Positions 16,865-25,368 of a DNA stretch of 64,000 nucleotides are shown in pieces. Position 1 is the first letter of the stretch, and every line of letters starts with the position of its first letter. This DNA is from SCTM01 sp965279655 (GTDB taxonomy: Bacteria; Pseudomonadota; Alphaproteobacteria; Rhodospirillales; Rhodospirillaceae). Where the stretch lies: positions 3,286,001 to 3,350,000 of the forward strand of contig OZ257255.1 in NCBI GenBank assembly GCA_965279655.1. The letters run 5' to 3'. The translations under genes were made by a program, and so were the position numbers. The notes under the pieces were generated by a model. That model did not search any database. It was given only the letters and a program-made list of their open reading frames with translations, and was not told the origin of the DNA.

Positions 16865-17910
16865 CGCATCCGGTTCGACCAGATCAGCGACAACACGACC
16901 GCCAGCAGCAGCAGGATCATGGCGGGCGCCGCGATCATGGCCGTGAGCTCCGTGCGCTTGGTCTCGGCGACCAGTTGCGCCGTCAGGGACTTATAGATTT
17001 CCTTCAGGTCGTTCTCGGTGACCGCGTGGAAGTAGCGCGCGTGAGTCATCTCGGCGACGGCCTTCAAGGTCTCCTCGTCGAGCTGCACGCGCATCGTGCC
17101 ACCACCAAAATCCACCAGGCCGCCGCCGGGCGTCCCGAAGCCGACCGTGAAGACGCGCACGCCCTTGTCGGCGGCCATGCGTGCCGCATCCAGGGGGTTC
17201 ACACCGGCGTTGGTCTGGCCGTCCGTGAGCAGGATGACGACAGCGGACGCGTAGCTGCCGGGGGCCACAGGCGCAGGGGTGTTCGGCTTGGGTTCGGGCT
17301 TCTGCTCGAGGACACGGGCACCGCCGCGAAACCGGATCGAACTGGAGGACGACGTCATCGCGAAATCGGCTTCGGATTCCGGAAAGATACCCTGGAGCGA
17401 CGCGACGATGCCGCTGCCCACGGCGGTGTAACGCTGGGGACGCAGGCGATCGATGGCGGCGTAGAGATCGTCGCGGCTGAGGGTCGGCGCCTGGGCGATC
17501 ATGGCGTTGGAGGAGAACGCCACCAGGCCGATGCGTACGCTGCGCGGTTGATCGGCGACAAATGAGCGCGCGGCGGCTTGCGCGGCGGCCATGCGGCTGG
17601 GCTGGACATCCTGCGCACGCATGCTGGCGGACACGTCGATGGCCATCATGATGGTGGCGCGCTCCGACGGCAGCGTGATCACCGCGGCGGGCCGGGCAAC
17701 AGCCAACGTCATCAGCCCGAGCGCCAAGAAGAACAGCAGCGGCGGCACATGGCGGCGGAAGCTGGGCTTGCCGGCGACCGCGGCCTTGACCAGCGCGATA
17801 TCGGCGAATTTCAGACCGACCTTGGGCCGGCGCAGCAGCCAGAAATAGAACGGCGGCAGCAGGGCGATCAGCGCGAACAGCAACAGCGCTTCGGGCCAGA
17901 AGAACGACAT
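16861..17910 (-). CDS. VWA-domain membrane protein (BatA/BatB-like), distal
   Basis: 349 residues. An N-terminal pair of hydrophobic helices (about 5-30 and 57-80) flanks a short basic loop; the von Willebrand A domain (about 88-300) carries the MIDAS motif IDVSASMRAQD, the Thr loop and LLTDGQTNAG; a final helix (about 322-345) anchors the C-terminus. An extra Pro-rich stretch (EQKPEPKPNTPAPVAPGS) interrupts the domain before the MIDAS Asp loop. Last gene of the moxR-DUF58-VWA-VWA operon, 21 bases after its paralogue. These operons are associated with envelope stress and metal- or protein-complex maturation; the exact client is unknown. Confidence 0.85.
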   Translation of the reverse strand: MSFFWPEALLLFALIALLPPFYFWLLRRPKVGLKFADIALVKAAVAGKPSFRRHVPPLLFFLALGLMTLAVARPAAVITLPSERATIMMAIDVSASMRAQDVQPSRMAAAQAAARSFVADQPRSVRIGLVAFSSNAMIAQAPTLSRDDLYAAIDRLRPQRYTAVGSGIVASLQGIFPESEADFAMTSSSSSIRFRGGARVLEQKPEPKPNTPAPVAPGSYASAVVILLTDGQTNAGVNPLDAARMAADKGVRVFTVGFGTPGGGLVDFGGGTMRVQLDEETLKAVAEMTHARYFHAVTENDLKEIYKSLTAQLVAETKRTELTAMIAAPAMILLLLAVVLSLIWSNRMR

Positions 17911-17931
17911 TAAGGCGACGTCCTCCCTTCC

Positions 17932-18960
17932 CTATGCGATCCGGTGGAACCACAGGAGCGACAGCGCCGCGCCCAACAGCGCGCTCACGGCGGCGAAGGC
18001 GACAAAGAACACGCTGACCTCGATCTCCTTGGTCTCGGTCACCATGCGCGCATTCAGGTCGCGATAGATCTGCCGGAGATCGGTCTCCGTGCTCGCGAGG
18101 AAGTACCGTGCGCGGGTGATGTCGGCGATCTTCTTGAGGGAGTCTTCGTCGAGTTGCACGCGCATGGAGATACCGTTCTCCTTCACCACTTCGCCCTTGG
18201 TGGTGCCAAGGCCGACGGTGAAGACGCGCACGCCGTGTTCCGCCGCCAGCTTCGCCGCTTCGATCGGATCCGGCGCGGCGGTGGCCTGACCGTCCGTGAG
18301 CAGGACGATGGCGGAGGATTGTTCCGACCCCGGCGCCGCCGGCGCTTTCGGCGGGTCCTTCGGCGGGCCCATCACCTGGTCGCGCTCTTTCTTGTCGCGG
18401 GGATCGAGCAGTTCGATCTCTTCCTTCGGGAACAGGGTCTGCAAGCTGACGACGATAGCGCCGCCGACCGTGGTGCCTTCCTGGGGCTTCAATCGATCGA
18501 CCGCTTCCAGCAAATCCTCGCGGTTGGCCGTCGGCCGTTGCACCACCAACGCCGTGTTGGCGAAGGCGACGATGCCGATCTGGGTGTTCTTGGGCTGGCG
18601 GCCGATGAAGTCTTTGGCGGCGGCCTGCGCGGCGGCAAGGCGCGTGGGCGTCATGTCGGTCGCCTTCATGCTCCCGGAGACGTCGATCGCCAGGATCACC
18701 GTGTCGCGCCGCGACGGCAGGGTCAGCACCGCATTGGGCCGCGCCATGGCGCCGATCAGCGAGACGATCGAGAGGAGCAGCAGGACCGCCGGCAGGTGTT
18801 CCGCGATGCGGTTGCGGCGCGGCGCATCGGCGCGGTTAGGCATCCAGGCAGCGTAGCGTTCCGCCGTGCGGCGCTTGCGGTCGACAAGATAGATGTAACC
18901 AGCGATCAGCAGGGGCACGACCGCCAAAGCCCACAGCACCATCGGCCATACGAAGATCAC
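17932..18960 (-). CDS. VWA-domain membrane protein (BatA/BatB-like), proximal
   Basis: 342 residues with the same plan as the neighbouring VWA protein: N-terminal helices, MIDAS IDVSGSMKATDMT, LLTDGQATAAPD and a C-terminal helix. The insertion before the MIDAS Asp loop is charged here (DPRDKKERDQVMGPPKDPPKAP region) rather than only Pro-rich. The two copies arose by duplication. It overlaps the upstream DUF58 gene by four bases (ATGA), so the two are translationally coupled. The VWA domain should face the periplasm and bind a divalent cation and a protein partner. Confidence 0.87.
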   Translation of the reverse strand: MIFVWPMVLWALAVVPLLIAGYIYLVDRKRRTAERYAAWMPNRADAPRRNRIAEHLPAVLLLLSIVSLIGAMARPNAVLTLPSRRDTVILAIDVSGSMKATDMTPTRLAAAQAAAKDFIGRQPKNTQIGIVAFANTALVVQRPTANREDLLEAVDRLKPQEGTTVGGAIVVSLQTLFPKEEIELLDPRDKKERDQVMGPPKDPPKAPAAPGSEQSSAIVLLTDGQATAAPDPIEAAKLAAEHGVRVFTVGLGTTKGEVVKENGISMRVQLDEDSLKKIADITRARYFLASTETDLRQIYRDLNARMVTETKEIEVSVFFVAFAAVSALLGAALSLLWFHRIA

Positions 18961-19886
18961 GACACCACCTCCAGATGCGGCGGCATGTTGGTGGTCGCGA
19001 AGGCGCGGCGCTTGCGCAGTTCCGCGAAACGCAGCAGCGAATCCAGCAGATCGTCATCGGTCCACAGTTCCAGGCAATCGACCTGGCATTGCGTCAAGGC
19101 CGTGTGCAGATCTGCCTCGCGGCGCTCCGCGGCCAACGCGAAGCGCTTGCGCACGCCGCGATCGCCGGTGTCGATGAACATCTGCTCGCCGGTCTCGGCA
19201 TCCTGCACCACGGCGAGACCGATCTCGGGCAATTCCTGCTCCGCCGGATCGGACAGACGCACGGCAATGGTTTCGTGACGGCGCGAGAGCTGCGACAGCG
19301 CCCTGCCCCAGCCGGGCGTGCTGATGAAATCAGACACCAAGAAAACCAGCGAGCGCCGCGCGAGGATCGCCGCGGAGGTGCTGAGGAATTCCCCCAGGTC
19401 CGTGGCCGGGGTCTTGGATTGCGCCTTGAAGTTCATCAGTGTGTTGAGCATGTGAAGCACGTGCGGCCGCCCGGTGCGCGGCGGGATCACCAACTCCACA
19501 CCATCGCTGTAGAAGATGGCGCCGACCGGATTGCCGTGACGCGTCAGCACGCGGGTCAGCACCGTGACGAAGCCCGCCAGCACCGACAGCTTGGTGGCGC
19601 CGGATCCGAACGCCACCGACGGGCTGGTGTCGAGCAGGAACCAGGCGGTGACGTCGCGGTCTTCGTTGAATTGCCGGACGTAGGGTTCCTGCAGCCGCGC
19701 GGTCACGTTCCAATCGATGTGGCGCACGTCGTCATGGAGTTGATACTCGCGCAAATCCGCGAGATCGAGCCCCTGCCCCCGGAAAAGGGTGCGGTAGCTG
19801 CCGTGCAACAGACCATCGAGGCGGCGAAGGACCGTCCACTCCAGCCGGCGCAGGACCGCTTCAGGCGTTTGCGGCGAGACGGACAT
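18957..19886 (-). CDS. DUF58 domain protein of the MoxR/Bat operon
   Basis: 309 residues. The hallmark region DLREYQLHDDVRHIDWNVTARLQEPYVRQFNEDRD and the VWA-like core (WFLLDTSPSVAFGS; LVFLVSDFIS) identify the family. No membrane helix is seen, so it is cytosolic or peripheral. DUF58 proteins are invariably linked with MoxR ATPases and probably adapt them to the VWA proteins. It overlaps moxR upstream by 26 bases and the VWA gene downstream by four bases, indicating one polycistronic unit. Confidence 0.9.
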   Translation of the reverse strand: MSVSPQTPEAVLRRLEWTVLRRLDGLLHGSYRTLFRGQGLDLADLREYQLHDDVRHIDWNVTARLQEPYVRQFNEDRDVTAWFLLDTSPSVAFGSGATKLSVLAGFVTVLTRVLTRHGNPVGAIFYSDGVELVIPPRTGRPHVLHMLNTLMNFKAQSKTPATDLGEFLSTSAAILARRSLVFLVSDFISTPGWGRALSQLSRRHETIAVRLSDPAEQELPEIGLAVVQDAETGEQMFIDTGDRGVRKRFALAAERREADLHTALTQCQVDCLELWTDDDLLDSLLRFAELRKRRAFATTNMPPHLEVVS

Positions 19887-20868
19887 GGCTCTCCAGGGGC
19901 TTCGCCGGTGGCGGGATGCTCTTCATCAAGCGCGCGACGATCTGGTCGGGCGATTGACCGTCGGAGAGGGCCTCGTAGGACAGGACAAGGCGGTGGCGGA
20001 GCACGTCAGGCGCGAGATCGGCCACGTCCTCCGGCAGCACATAGTCGCGGCCGCGCAGGTAGGCGAGCGCTCGGCCGCCTTCGATCAGATTGATCGATGC
20101 GCGCGGGCTCGCGCCGTACGTGATGTAGCGCGCCAAGTCCTTGATGCCGTGCTTCTCCGGATCGCGCGTGGCACTGACCAGCCGCACGACATATTGAATC
20201 AGCGCCGGGTCGACGTAGACATTGCGCGCCTGCTTCTGGAGGTCCAGCAACTGCTCCGTGTTGGCGACGGCGGACACGGCGGTTGCGATGCCCGTGACGC
20301 GTTCGACGATGACGAATTCTTCTTCCGGGGTAGGATAACCCACCAGGACCTTCATCATGAAGCGGTCGACCTGTGCTTCCGGCAGCGGATAGGTGCCTTC
20401 GCTTTCGATCGGGTTCTGGGTCGCCATCACCAGGAACGGCTGGGGGACCTTGTACGTCTCGCCGGCGATGGTGACCTGATACTCCTGCATCACTTCGAGC
20501 AGCGCGCTCTGCACCTTTGCCGGGGCGCGGTTGATTTCGTCGGCAAGCAACAGGTTGGCGAACACCGGCCCCAGGGACACGCTGAAGTCGCCGCTCTTCT
20601 GATTGTAGATGCGCGTGCCGACCAGATCGGCGGGCACGAGGTCGGGCGTGAACTGGATGCGCTTGAAGCTGCCGGTGATCGAGCGGGCGAGCGTTTTGAC
20701 GGTCAGCGTCTTGGCCAGCCCCGGCACACCTTCCACCAGCAAGTGACCCTGCGCCAGAATGGCGACCATGACGCGCTCCAGGAAATGGTCCTGGCCGACC
20801 ACCACCTTTTTCACTTCATAGAGCACCCGCTGCATGAGCGTGGTGACTTCGGTGGCGTCATTGGCCAT
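19861..20868 (-). CDS. MoxR family AAA+ ATPase
   Basis: 335 residues. Walker A GVPGLAKTLTVKT (about 46-58), Walker B LLLADEINRAPAKVQ, sensor 1 MATQNPIESEGTYPLPEAQVDRF and the C-terminal lid are intact. MoxR ATPases act as chaperones that remodel or load cofactors into protein complexes together with VWA proteins. It is the first gene of the four-gene operon (moxR, DUF58, VWA, VWA); its ATG lies 26 bases downstream of the protease stop codon, so the protease may be co-transcribed or read through. Confidence 0.94.
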   Translation of the reverse strand: MANDATEVTTLMQRVLYEVKKVVVGQDHFLERVMVAILAQGHLLVEGVPGLAKTLTVKTLARSITGSFKRIQFTPDLVPADLVGTRIYNQKSGDFSVSLGPVFANLLLADEINRAPAKVQSALLEVMQEYQVTIAGETYKVPQPFLVMATQNPIESEGTYPLPEAQVDRFMMKVLVGYPTPEEEFVIVERVTGIATAVSAVANTEQLLDLQKQARNVYVDPALIQYVVRLVSATRDPEKHGIKDLARYITYGASPRASINLIEGGRALAYLRGRDYVLPEDVADLAPDVLRHRLVLSYEALSDGQSPDQIVARLMKSIPPPAKPLESHVRLAANA

Positions 20869-20894
20869 ACGGCGTCCTCAGTCAGAAAATGGGA

Positions 20895-21941
20895 TCAGAA
20901 GGGCGAAAGTCCTGCGGCTGTGGCGGCGTTCTCGATCGGCACGGCGAAAGCGATGCCGACGAAGAAGCCCTTGTCGGTGGGATTGAGGATCGAGGTGACG
21001 ATGCCGACCACGTCGCCATCCGTGGTCACAAGCGGACCGCCGGAATTGCCGGGATTGGCCGCCGCGTCGAACTGGATCAGGTCGATCAGCTTGCGCCGGC
21101 CTTCCTGGGAATCATGCTCGCGCCGCAAGCCCGACACCACGCCGAAGGTGGTGGAAGGCCCAAGGCCGAAGGGAAAGCCGACAGCAACGACTTCGTCGCC
21201 CACCTTCAGCCCCCTGGTGGAGCGCAAGGTGGCGGGCACAAGGTCATCGGGCACGATCTTGGCCTTAAGCACCGCGAGATCGTTCTCGGGCTGCACGGAG
21301 ACGATCTCCGCATCGGATTCGGAGCCGTCGGCGAACACCAGTCCGATGCGCTCCGCGCCGACGATCACGTGCAGGCAGGTCATCACCAACCCTTCGTCGG
21401 AAATCACGACGCCGGTGCCGAGGCCCTTGGTGCTGCGTTCTTTCTCGCCGCGCTTGTCCGTTCCCCCGGGCGCATCCTTGTTGGCCTGATCCTTGGGCGC
21501 GGGAAGAAGCTTCCGCGGTTTGTCGCTTTTCCCCGGCGCGGGCGTCAGAGCCTTGGGATCGGGCTTGTCCTTTTCCTTGCCCTCCTCCTCGCCTTCCTTG
21601 CCGAGGCGGCGCACCAGCACCACGGATGGGCCGATCACGTCGGTCGCAACGGAGGCCTTGGAAGGATCGGGCGGACGGGTCTTCAAGGTATGCAGCACCG
21701 CCGCGTCGATGTCGGTCTGGGTGTATTCCCGCGGCTTGGGTGTGACGGCGGCGAAGATGGCAAAGGCCAACAGGGCACCGAGCACCCCCCCGGTCAGCAG
21801 GAGGGGTTTTTCAAACCGTTGGCCGAAACGCTTCAGGGCCGCGCCGCGCTTGGCCCAGAATCCGGGCTCCGGCGGCGGCAGGGCGGCGGCCTGCCGGCCC
21901 TGAGGCCGTCTGGATCTGCTGTAGAGGGCTGCCCGCGTCAT
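20895..21941 (-). CDS. S1C (DegP/HtrA-like) serine protease without PDZ domain
   Basis: 348 residues from the ATG at 21941; upstream codons to 22091 are intergenic-like. A basic cytosolic tail (about 1-45) is followed by one membrane helix (about 46-65), then a Lys/Pro/Glu-rich spacer (about 110-165) and a trypsin-like protease domain with the triad His in MTCLHVIVG, Asp in ENDLAVLK and Ser in AANPGNSGGPLV. No PDZ domain follows, so it differs from DegP and DegS and resembles short trypsin-like S1C proteins. Periplasmic envelope quality control is the likely role. It lies just upstream of the moxR operon on the same strand. Confidence 0.88.
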   Translation of the reverse strand: MTRAALYSRSRRPQGRQAAALPPPEPGFWAKRGAALKRFGQRFEKPLLLTGGVLGALLAFAIFAAVTPKPREYTQTDIDAAVLHTLKTRPPDPSKASVATDVIGPSVVLVRRLGKEGEEEGKEKDKPDPKALTPAPGKSDKPRKLLPAPKDQANKDAPGGTDKRGEKERSTKGLGTGVVISDEGLVMTCLHVIVGAERIGLVFADGSESDAEIVSVQPENDLAVLKAKIVPDDLVPATLRSTRGLKVGDEVVAVGFPFGLGPSTTFGVVSGLRREHDSQEGRRKLIDLIQFDAAANPGNSGGPLVTTDGDVVGIVTSILNPTDKGFFVGIAFAVPIENAATAAGLSPF

Positions 21942-22158
21942 TATCCTTCGCCGTCGTCCCCCGCTTCTGAATATTCGCCCCCCCTGCCGGGGAAACGCAA
22001 GCGGCGCGGTAGAGGCTGCCCACAATCGGCCCGCAACGCCATATGGCCCGGTTGTGGGCCGCGCGCAGCGAGCATTAAGTTTTCGCCACACCCGCCCGGT
22101 TGTTCACAATCCGGTGGTGGGACTTGCTATAAGGCTGCCGGTTTGCGAGGGGCACAGA

Positions 22159-23184
22159 ATGAACCTGACTACCGACGAGACCGCGAAGGCGCGCCTGGAA
22201 CTGGTCTCGATCATTTTAGCCGTCCTTGCCCTGCTGACGCTCCTGAAACTCGGACTTCTGACGGCCCTTCTGGCTGGGTTGCTGATCTATCACCTGGTCC
22301 ATCTGGTGACCCCGGCGCTGGGCAATATGGGCGTGACCCATAGCCTGCGTAAGACGGTGGCCCTGACCATCCTTGTGGGCCTGATCACCCTGCTGCTTGC
22401 CCTGGGCGTCATCAAGCTGATGAACACCTTCAACGCCGGCCTCGACGGCATCGTCGAACTGTTGAAGCGCATGGCCGAAGTGGTCGATACCGCAAAGGCG
22501 CGCCTGCCCGCCTGGGTTCAGGCTTATCTGCCCGACAACACAGCCGACATGCAGACGGCCGTGGCCGGTTGGCTGCGCAGCCACGCCAGCGAACTGGGCA
22601 CCATGGGTGTCGGCGCCGGCCGGTTCGTGTTCTATCTCATCATCGGCATCGTGATCGGCGGCTTGATCGCGATCCAGACGACCGGCGGACGCCCACCGCC
22701 GGGCCCGCTCGCGCTGGCATTCATCCGCCGAGCCCGTTTTCTCAGCATCGCGTTCCGCAACATCGTGTTCTCGCAGATCCGCATCTCGGCCCTGAACACG
22801 ACGTTTACCGCGCTCTATTTGGCGGTGGTGCTGCCGCTGTTCGACGTGCACCTGCCGCTGGTGAAGACCATGATCGCGGTCACGTTCATCGCTGGCTTGC
22901 TGCCGGTGCTGGGCAACCTGATCTCCAATACGGTGATCTTCATCGTCAGCATGAGCGTGTCGCCGGCGGTCGCGATCGCGGCTCTCACCTACCTGGTCGT
23001 GATCCACAAGCTCGAGTACTTCCTGAACGCCCGCATCATCGGCGGCCGCATCAACGCCCGCGCCTGGGAGTTGTTGATCGCGATGATGAGCATGGAGGCG
23101 GCCTTCGGCGTTCCCGGCCTGGTCGCGGCGCCGATCTACTACGCCTATCTCAAGGAAGAGCTTTACGCGCGCAGCCTGATCTAG
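22159..23184 (+). CDS. AI-2E family transporter (third of three)
   Basis: 341 residues from ATG 22159, preceded by GCGAGGGG. It is the most diverged of the three permeases: two N-terminal helices, a soluble segment around WVQAYLPDNTADMQTAVAGWLRSHA, then GLLPVLGNLISNTVIFIVS and HKLEYFLNARIIGGRINARAWELLIAMMSMEAAFGVPGLVAAP, the C-terminal family signature. The HKLEYFLNARIIG segment is the usual form in the proteobacterial AI-2E branch of unknown substrate. Its TAG stop shares CTAG with the facing gene. A TATAAG element at 22128-22133 may be its -10. Confidence 0.82.
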   Translation: MNLTTDETAKARLELVSIILAVLALLTLLKLGLLTALLAGLLIYHLVHLVTPALGNMGVTHSLRKTVALTILVGLITLLLALGVIKLMNTFNAGLDGIVELLKRMAEVVDTAKARLPAWVQAYLPDNTADMQTAVAGWLRSHASELGTMGVGAGRFVFYLIIGIVIGGLIAIQTTGGRPPPGPLALAFIRRARFLSIAFRNIVFSQIRISALNTTFTALYLAVVLPLFDVHLPLVKTMIAVTFIAGLLPVLGNLISNTVIFIVSMSVSPAVAIAALTYLVVIHKLEYFLNARIIGGRINARAWELLIAMMSMEAAFGVPGLVAAPIYYAYLKEELYARSLI

Positions 23185-24200
23185 GCTGCGACCCGCGCGA
23201 AGTTCGCGAGCGTGCCGTCGGCGCTGATCGCAAGGCCGATGCCGCGCGCCTTGTTCTCGTCGCCCAGCGACTGGAAGCCATAATAGTAGAGATACAGCTT
23301 GCCCTGATGGGGCACGAGCCGCGTGGCCGCCACGCCGAAATCGTCCCACGCGCCCGGTTCGCCGATGCGGAAGATCGGGCCCGGCGCCGCCGGATGCCAT
23401 GTCTTCATATCGTCAGACTCCGCCGCACCGATGGCGCGCCGGTGCGCCGCATCCGTGCCGGTATAGACCATCAGCCAGCGCCGGCCGCCGTGGAGCGGGT
23501 TGGCGAGCACGTGGCGGGTGATGATGCCGGTGGAAGCGTGATCGGGCGCGCCATTGGCCCACTGCATGTCCCCGCGCTTGGTCCAGGTGCGGCCGTCCGG
23601 CGACGTCGCGATGCGCGTGCGCGCGAATTTCATGTCGCGGGATGGCGCGGTGTATTGGAGCACCCACTGCGTGCCATCGTGCACGGCATTCGGCCAGGCC
23701 GCATACACCGCGTCGGCGTCGATCTCGAACAATGGTCCACCGATGCGGGTCCAGGTGACGCCGTCGGTGCTGCGCGCAAGGCCGCTGCGCATCGCCAGCC
23801 CCTTCACGCCGACAAACGCAGGCGCCTCGGTGGTGCTGACGCCGCGGTCGCCGCCGAAGCACCACATCCACCAAGCGCCATCGTAGCGCGTGACATCCGT
23901 CAGGCCGACGTGCAGAGAGTCGAATGCCGCGAGATTGGGGTTGGGATCGAGCACGGCCCCGGCCGTTGCCGGCCCCGTCACGCGCTCCCATCGAATGCCG
24001 TCCTTGGACGTGGCCAACGCCACGCGTCCGCTGCCCAAGGTGGGCGGCGCATCGCGATCAAACGCGCGATCACGGCAATAGTACCACATGCGCCATGGAC
24101 CACCTTCTCCATCGCCAGCATGCACCACCGCGCCGCCGACACGATAGTCGTCGCAGCGGCCCGCGGGCCCGGACGTAAGGACGAGGCCGGTGGTGATCAC
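23181..24200 (-). CDS. Five-bladed beta-propeller glycosidase-like protein
   Basis: 339 residues, no signal peptide visible. Repeated blade strands such as ALATSKDGIRWERV, GLARSTDGVTWTRI, TRIATSPDGRTWTKRG and GAAESDDMKTWHP are the pattern of the arabinanase/levansucrase/invertase (GH43/GH32/GH68) propeller. Acidic residues in the early blades (CDDYRVGGAVV, DSLHVGLTDV) are candidate catalytic acids, but the standard GH43 triad is not obvious. The first line of the protein resembles proteins known from plants and bacteria without a proven substrate. It overlaps by four bases with the lipoprotein gene upstream and with the AI-2E gene downstream. Confidence 0.65.
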   Translation of the reverse strand: MITTGLVLTSGPAGRCDDYRVGGAVVHAGDGEGGPWRMWYYCRDRAFDRDAPPTLGSGRVALATSKDGIRWERVTGPATAGAVLDPNPNLAAFDSLHVGLTDVTRYDGAWWMWCFGGDRGVSTTEAPAFVGVKGLAMRSGLARSTDGVTWTRIGGPLFEIDADAVYAAWPNAVHDGTQWVLQYTAPSRDMKFARTRIATSPDGRTWTKRGDMQWANGAPDHASTGIITRHVLANPLHGGRRWLMVYTGTDAAHRRAIGAAESDDMKTWHPAAPGPIFRIGEPGAWDDFGVAATRLVPHQGKLYLYYYGFQSLGDENKARGIGLAISADGTLANFARVAA

Positions 24201-25240
24201 TTTGTTTGCACGGTGACTTTGGTGATGCGGTCGCCGAAGGCGGTGCCGAGGTAGAGCGCATTGCCCAGGCGGACCGCAACGGAGGCGCCGGGAATCGTCG
24301 GCTTTTCGTTCGCGAACAGCGTCTCGAACGCCAATGTACTTGGATCAATCTGCACAATCGAGAACGGGAAGCCGCACGGCGCGCCGCCGAGATCCCGGCA
24401 TTTGGCCGTGCCGCGGACCGGAAAACCACTGTGGCCCGAACCGATGAGCTTGCCGTCCGCGGACCAGGAGAGGTTATCGTTCTGGATCGGCAGACGCGGC
24501 GTTTCCTGGCGATTACCGCCGTCCTTGTCGATGGCGACGATGCGTTGGGCGTACATGGAGGCGATGTAGATACGTTGCGTCTTAGGATCGACCTGGATGC
24601 CGTTGCCGAAGGACACATCGCTATTCGGAATGCGCTTCCAGCCGGCGTCTTTGGTCCAGGCGTAGGCCGCACCGGTGTTGAAGCCGAGAATGAATTTCCA
24701 ATCGGTCATGGAGGTGCGCGGCGGCGTGAACATGTGACTGACGACGAGGCCGTCGTCGCCCAGCGCCGCCACATCGTTGGCGGAAATCTCCTTGTCGATG
24801 GTGACGCAGCCATCCCAGGCGAACGCGACGTCGTCTTCCTCCGCCTTGCCTTTGAAGCGCTCGATACGGGTGCCGCTGATGACCAGCAATCGCAGGCCGC
24901 CGTCGGCAGCCGTGCTCAAGTGAAATCCGCGCGGACTGAGTTTCTCCGGCGGCGGGCCGCAACTCAGGATGCTCTCGCCCTCGGCGACCTGCGGTTTCCC
25001 CTCGATGAGGATGCGTTTTTCCTTGGTATCCGGATCGACCAGCACGATGCGCCCAGGCCTGTCGGCGCCGTTGCCGAGTTCGCTCACCAAGAGCCAGCGG
25101 CTGCCCGGGATCGGCTCGATATCCTCAGGCTTGACGATGTCGCAGATCACATCCACGCCCGCGACGCAGGTGGGCAGTTGAACCGCCTCGCCGCAGCCGG
25201 CCAAGAACAAGCAGGCCGCAATCGCCAAACGCGCGCGCAT
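24197..25240 (-). CDS. Lipoprotein with paraoxonase/SMP-30-like propeller
   Basis: 347 residues. The signal peptide ends in FLAGCGEA, a clear lipobox, so the protein is an anchored periplasmic lipoprotein. Propeller elements include ISANDVAALGDDGLVVSH, SFGNGIQVDPKTQRIYIASM and IQNDNLSWSADGKL; the Asn and Asp residues in NDV, GNGI and NDNLSW match the calcium-binding positions of the paraoxonase/arylesterase fold. A lactonase or esterase role is plausible. Its ATGA overlap with the next propeller gene (start at 24200) makes the two a coupled pair, suggesting a shared sugar or lactone substrate. Confidence 0.65.
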   Translation of the reverse strand: MRARLAIAACLFLAGCGEAVQLPTCVAGVDVICDIVKPEDIEPIPGSRWLLVSELGNGADRPGRIVLVDPDTKEKRILIEGKPQVAEGESILSCGPPPEKLSPRGFHLSTAADGGLRLLVISGTRIERFKGKAEEDDVAFAWDGCVTIDKEISANDVAALGDDGLVVSHMFTPPRTSMTDWKFILGFNTGAAYAWTKDAGWKRIPNSDVSFGNGIQVDPKTQRIYIASMYAQRIVAIDKDGGNRQETPRLPIQNDNLSWSADGKLIGSGHSGFPVRGTAKCRDLGGAPCGFPFSIVQIDPSTLAFETLFANEKPTIPGASVAVRLGNALYLGTAFGDRITKVTVQTK

Positions 25241-25368
25241 GTGAGTCCCTCCCGAAGTCCCCCGGAACGCTAGGCCGGGCTCATCCCGCCCTCAAACGAA
25301 AAGTGCGGCCCCTGTCACGCGGCGAGAGTGGATTTGCCGCATTTCCAGCCCTCGCGTATCGTCCGGCG

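Noticed and set aside
22569..24254. Open frame of 561 codons overlapping the AI-2E and propeller genes
   Set aside because: Out of frame with the AI-2E gene and antisense to the propeller; low-complexity basic product.
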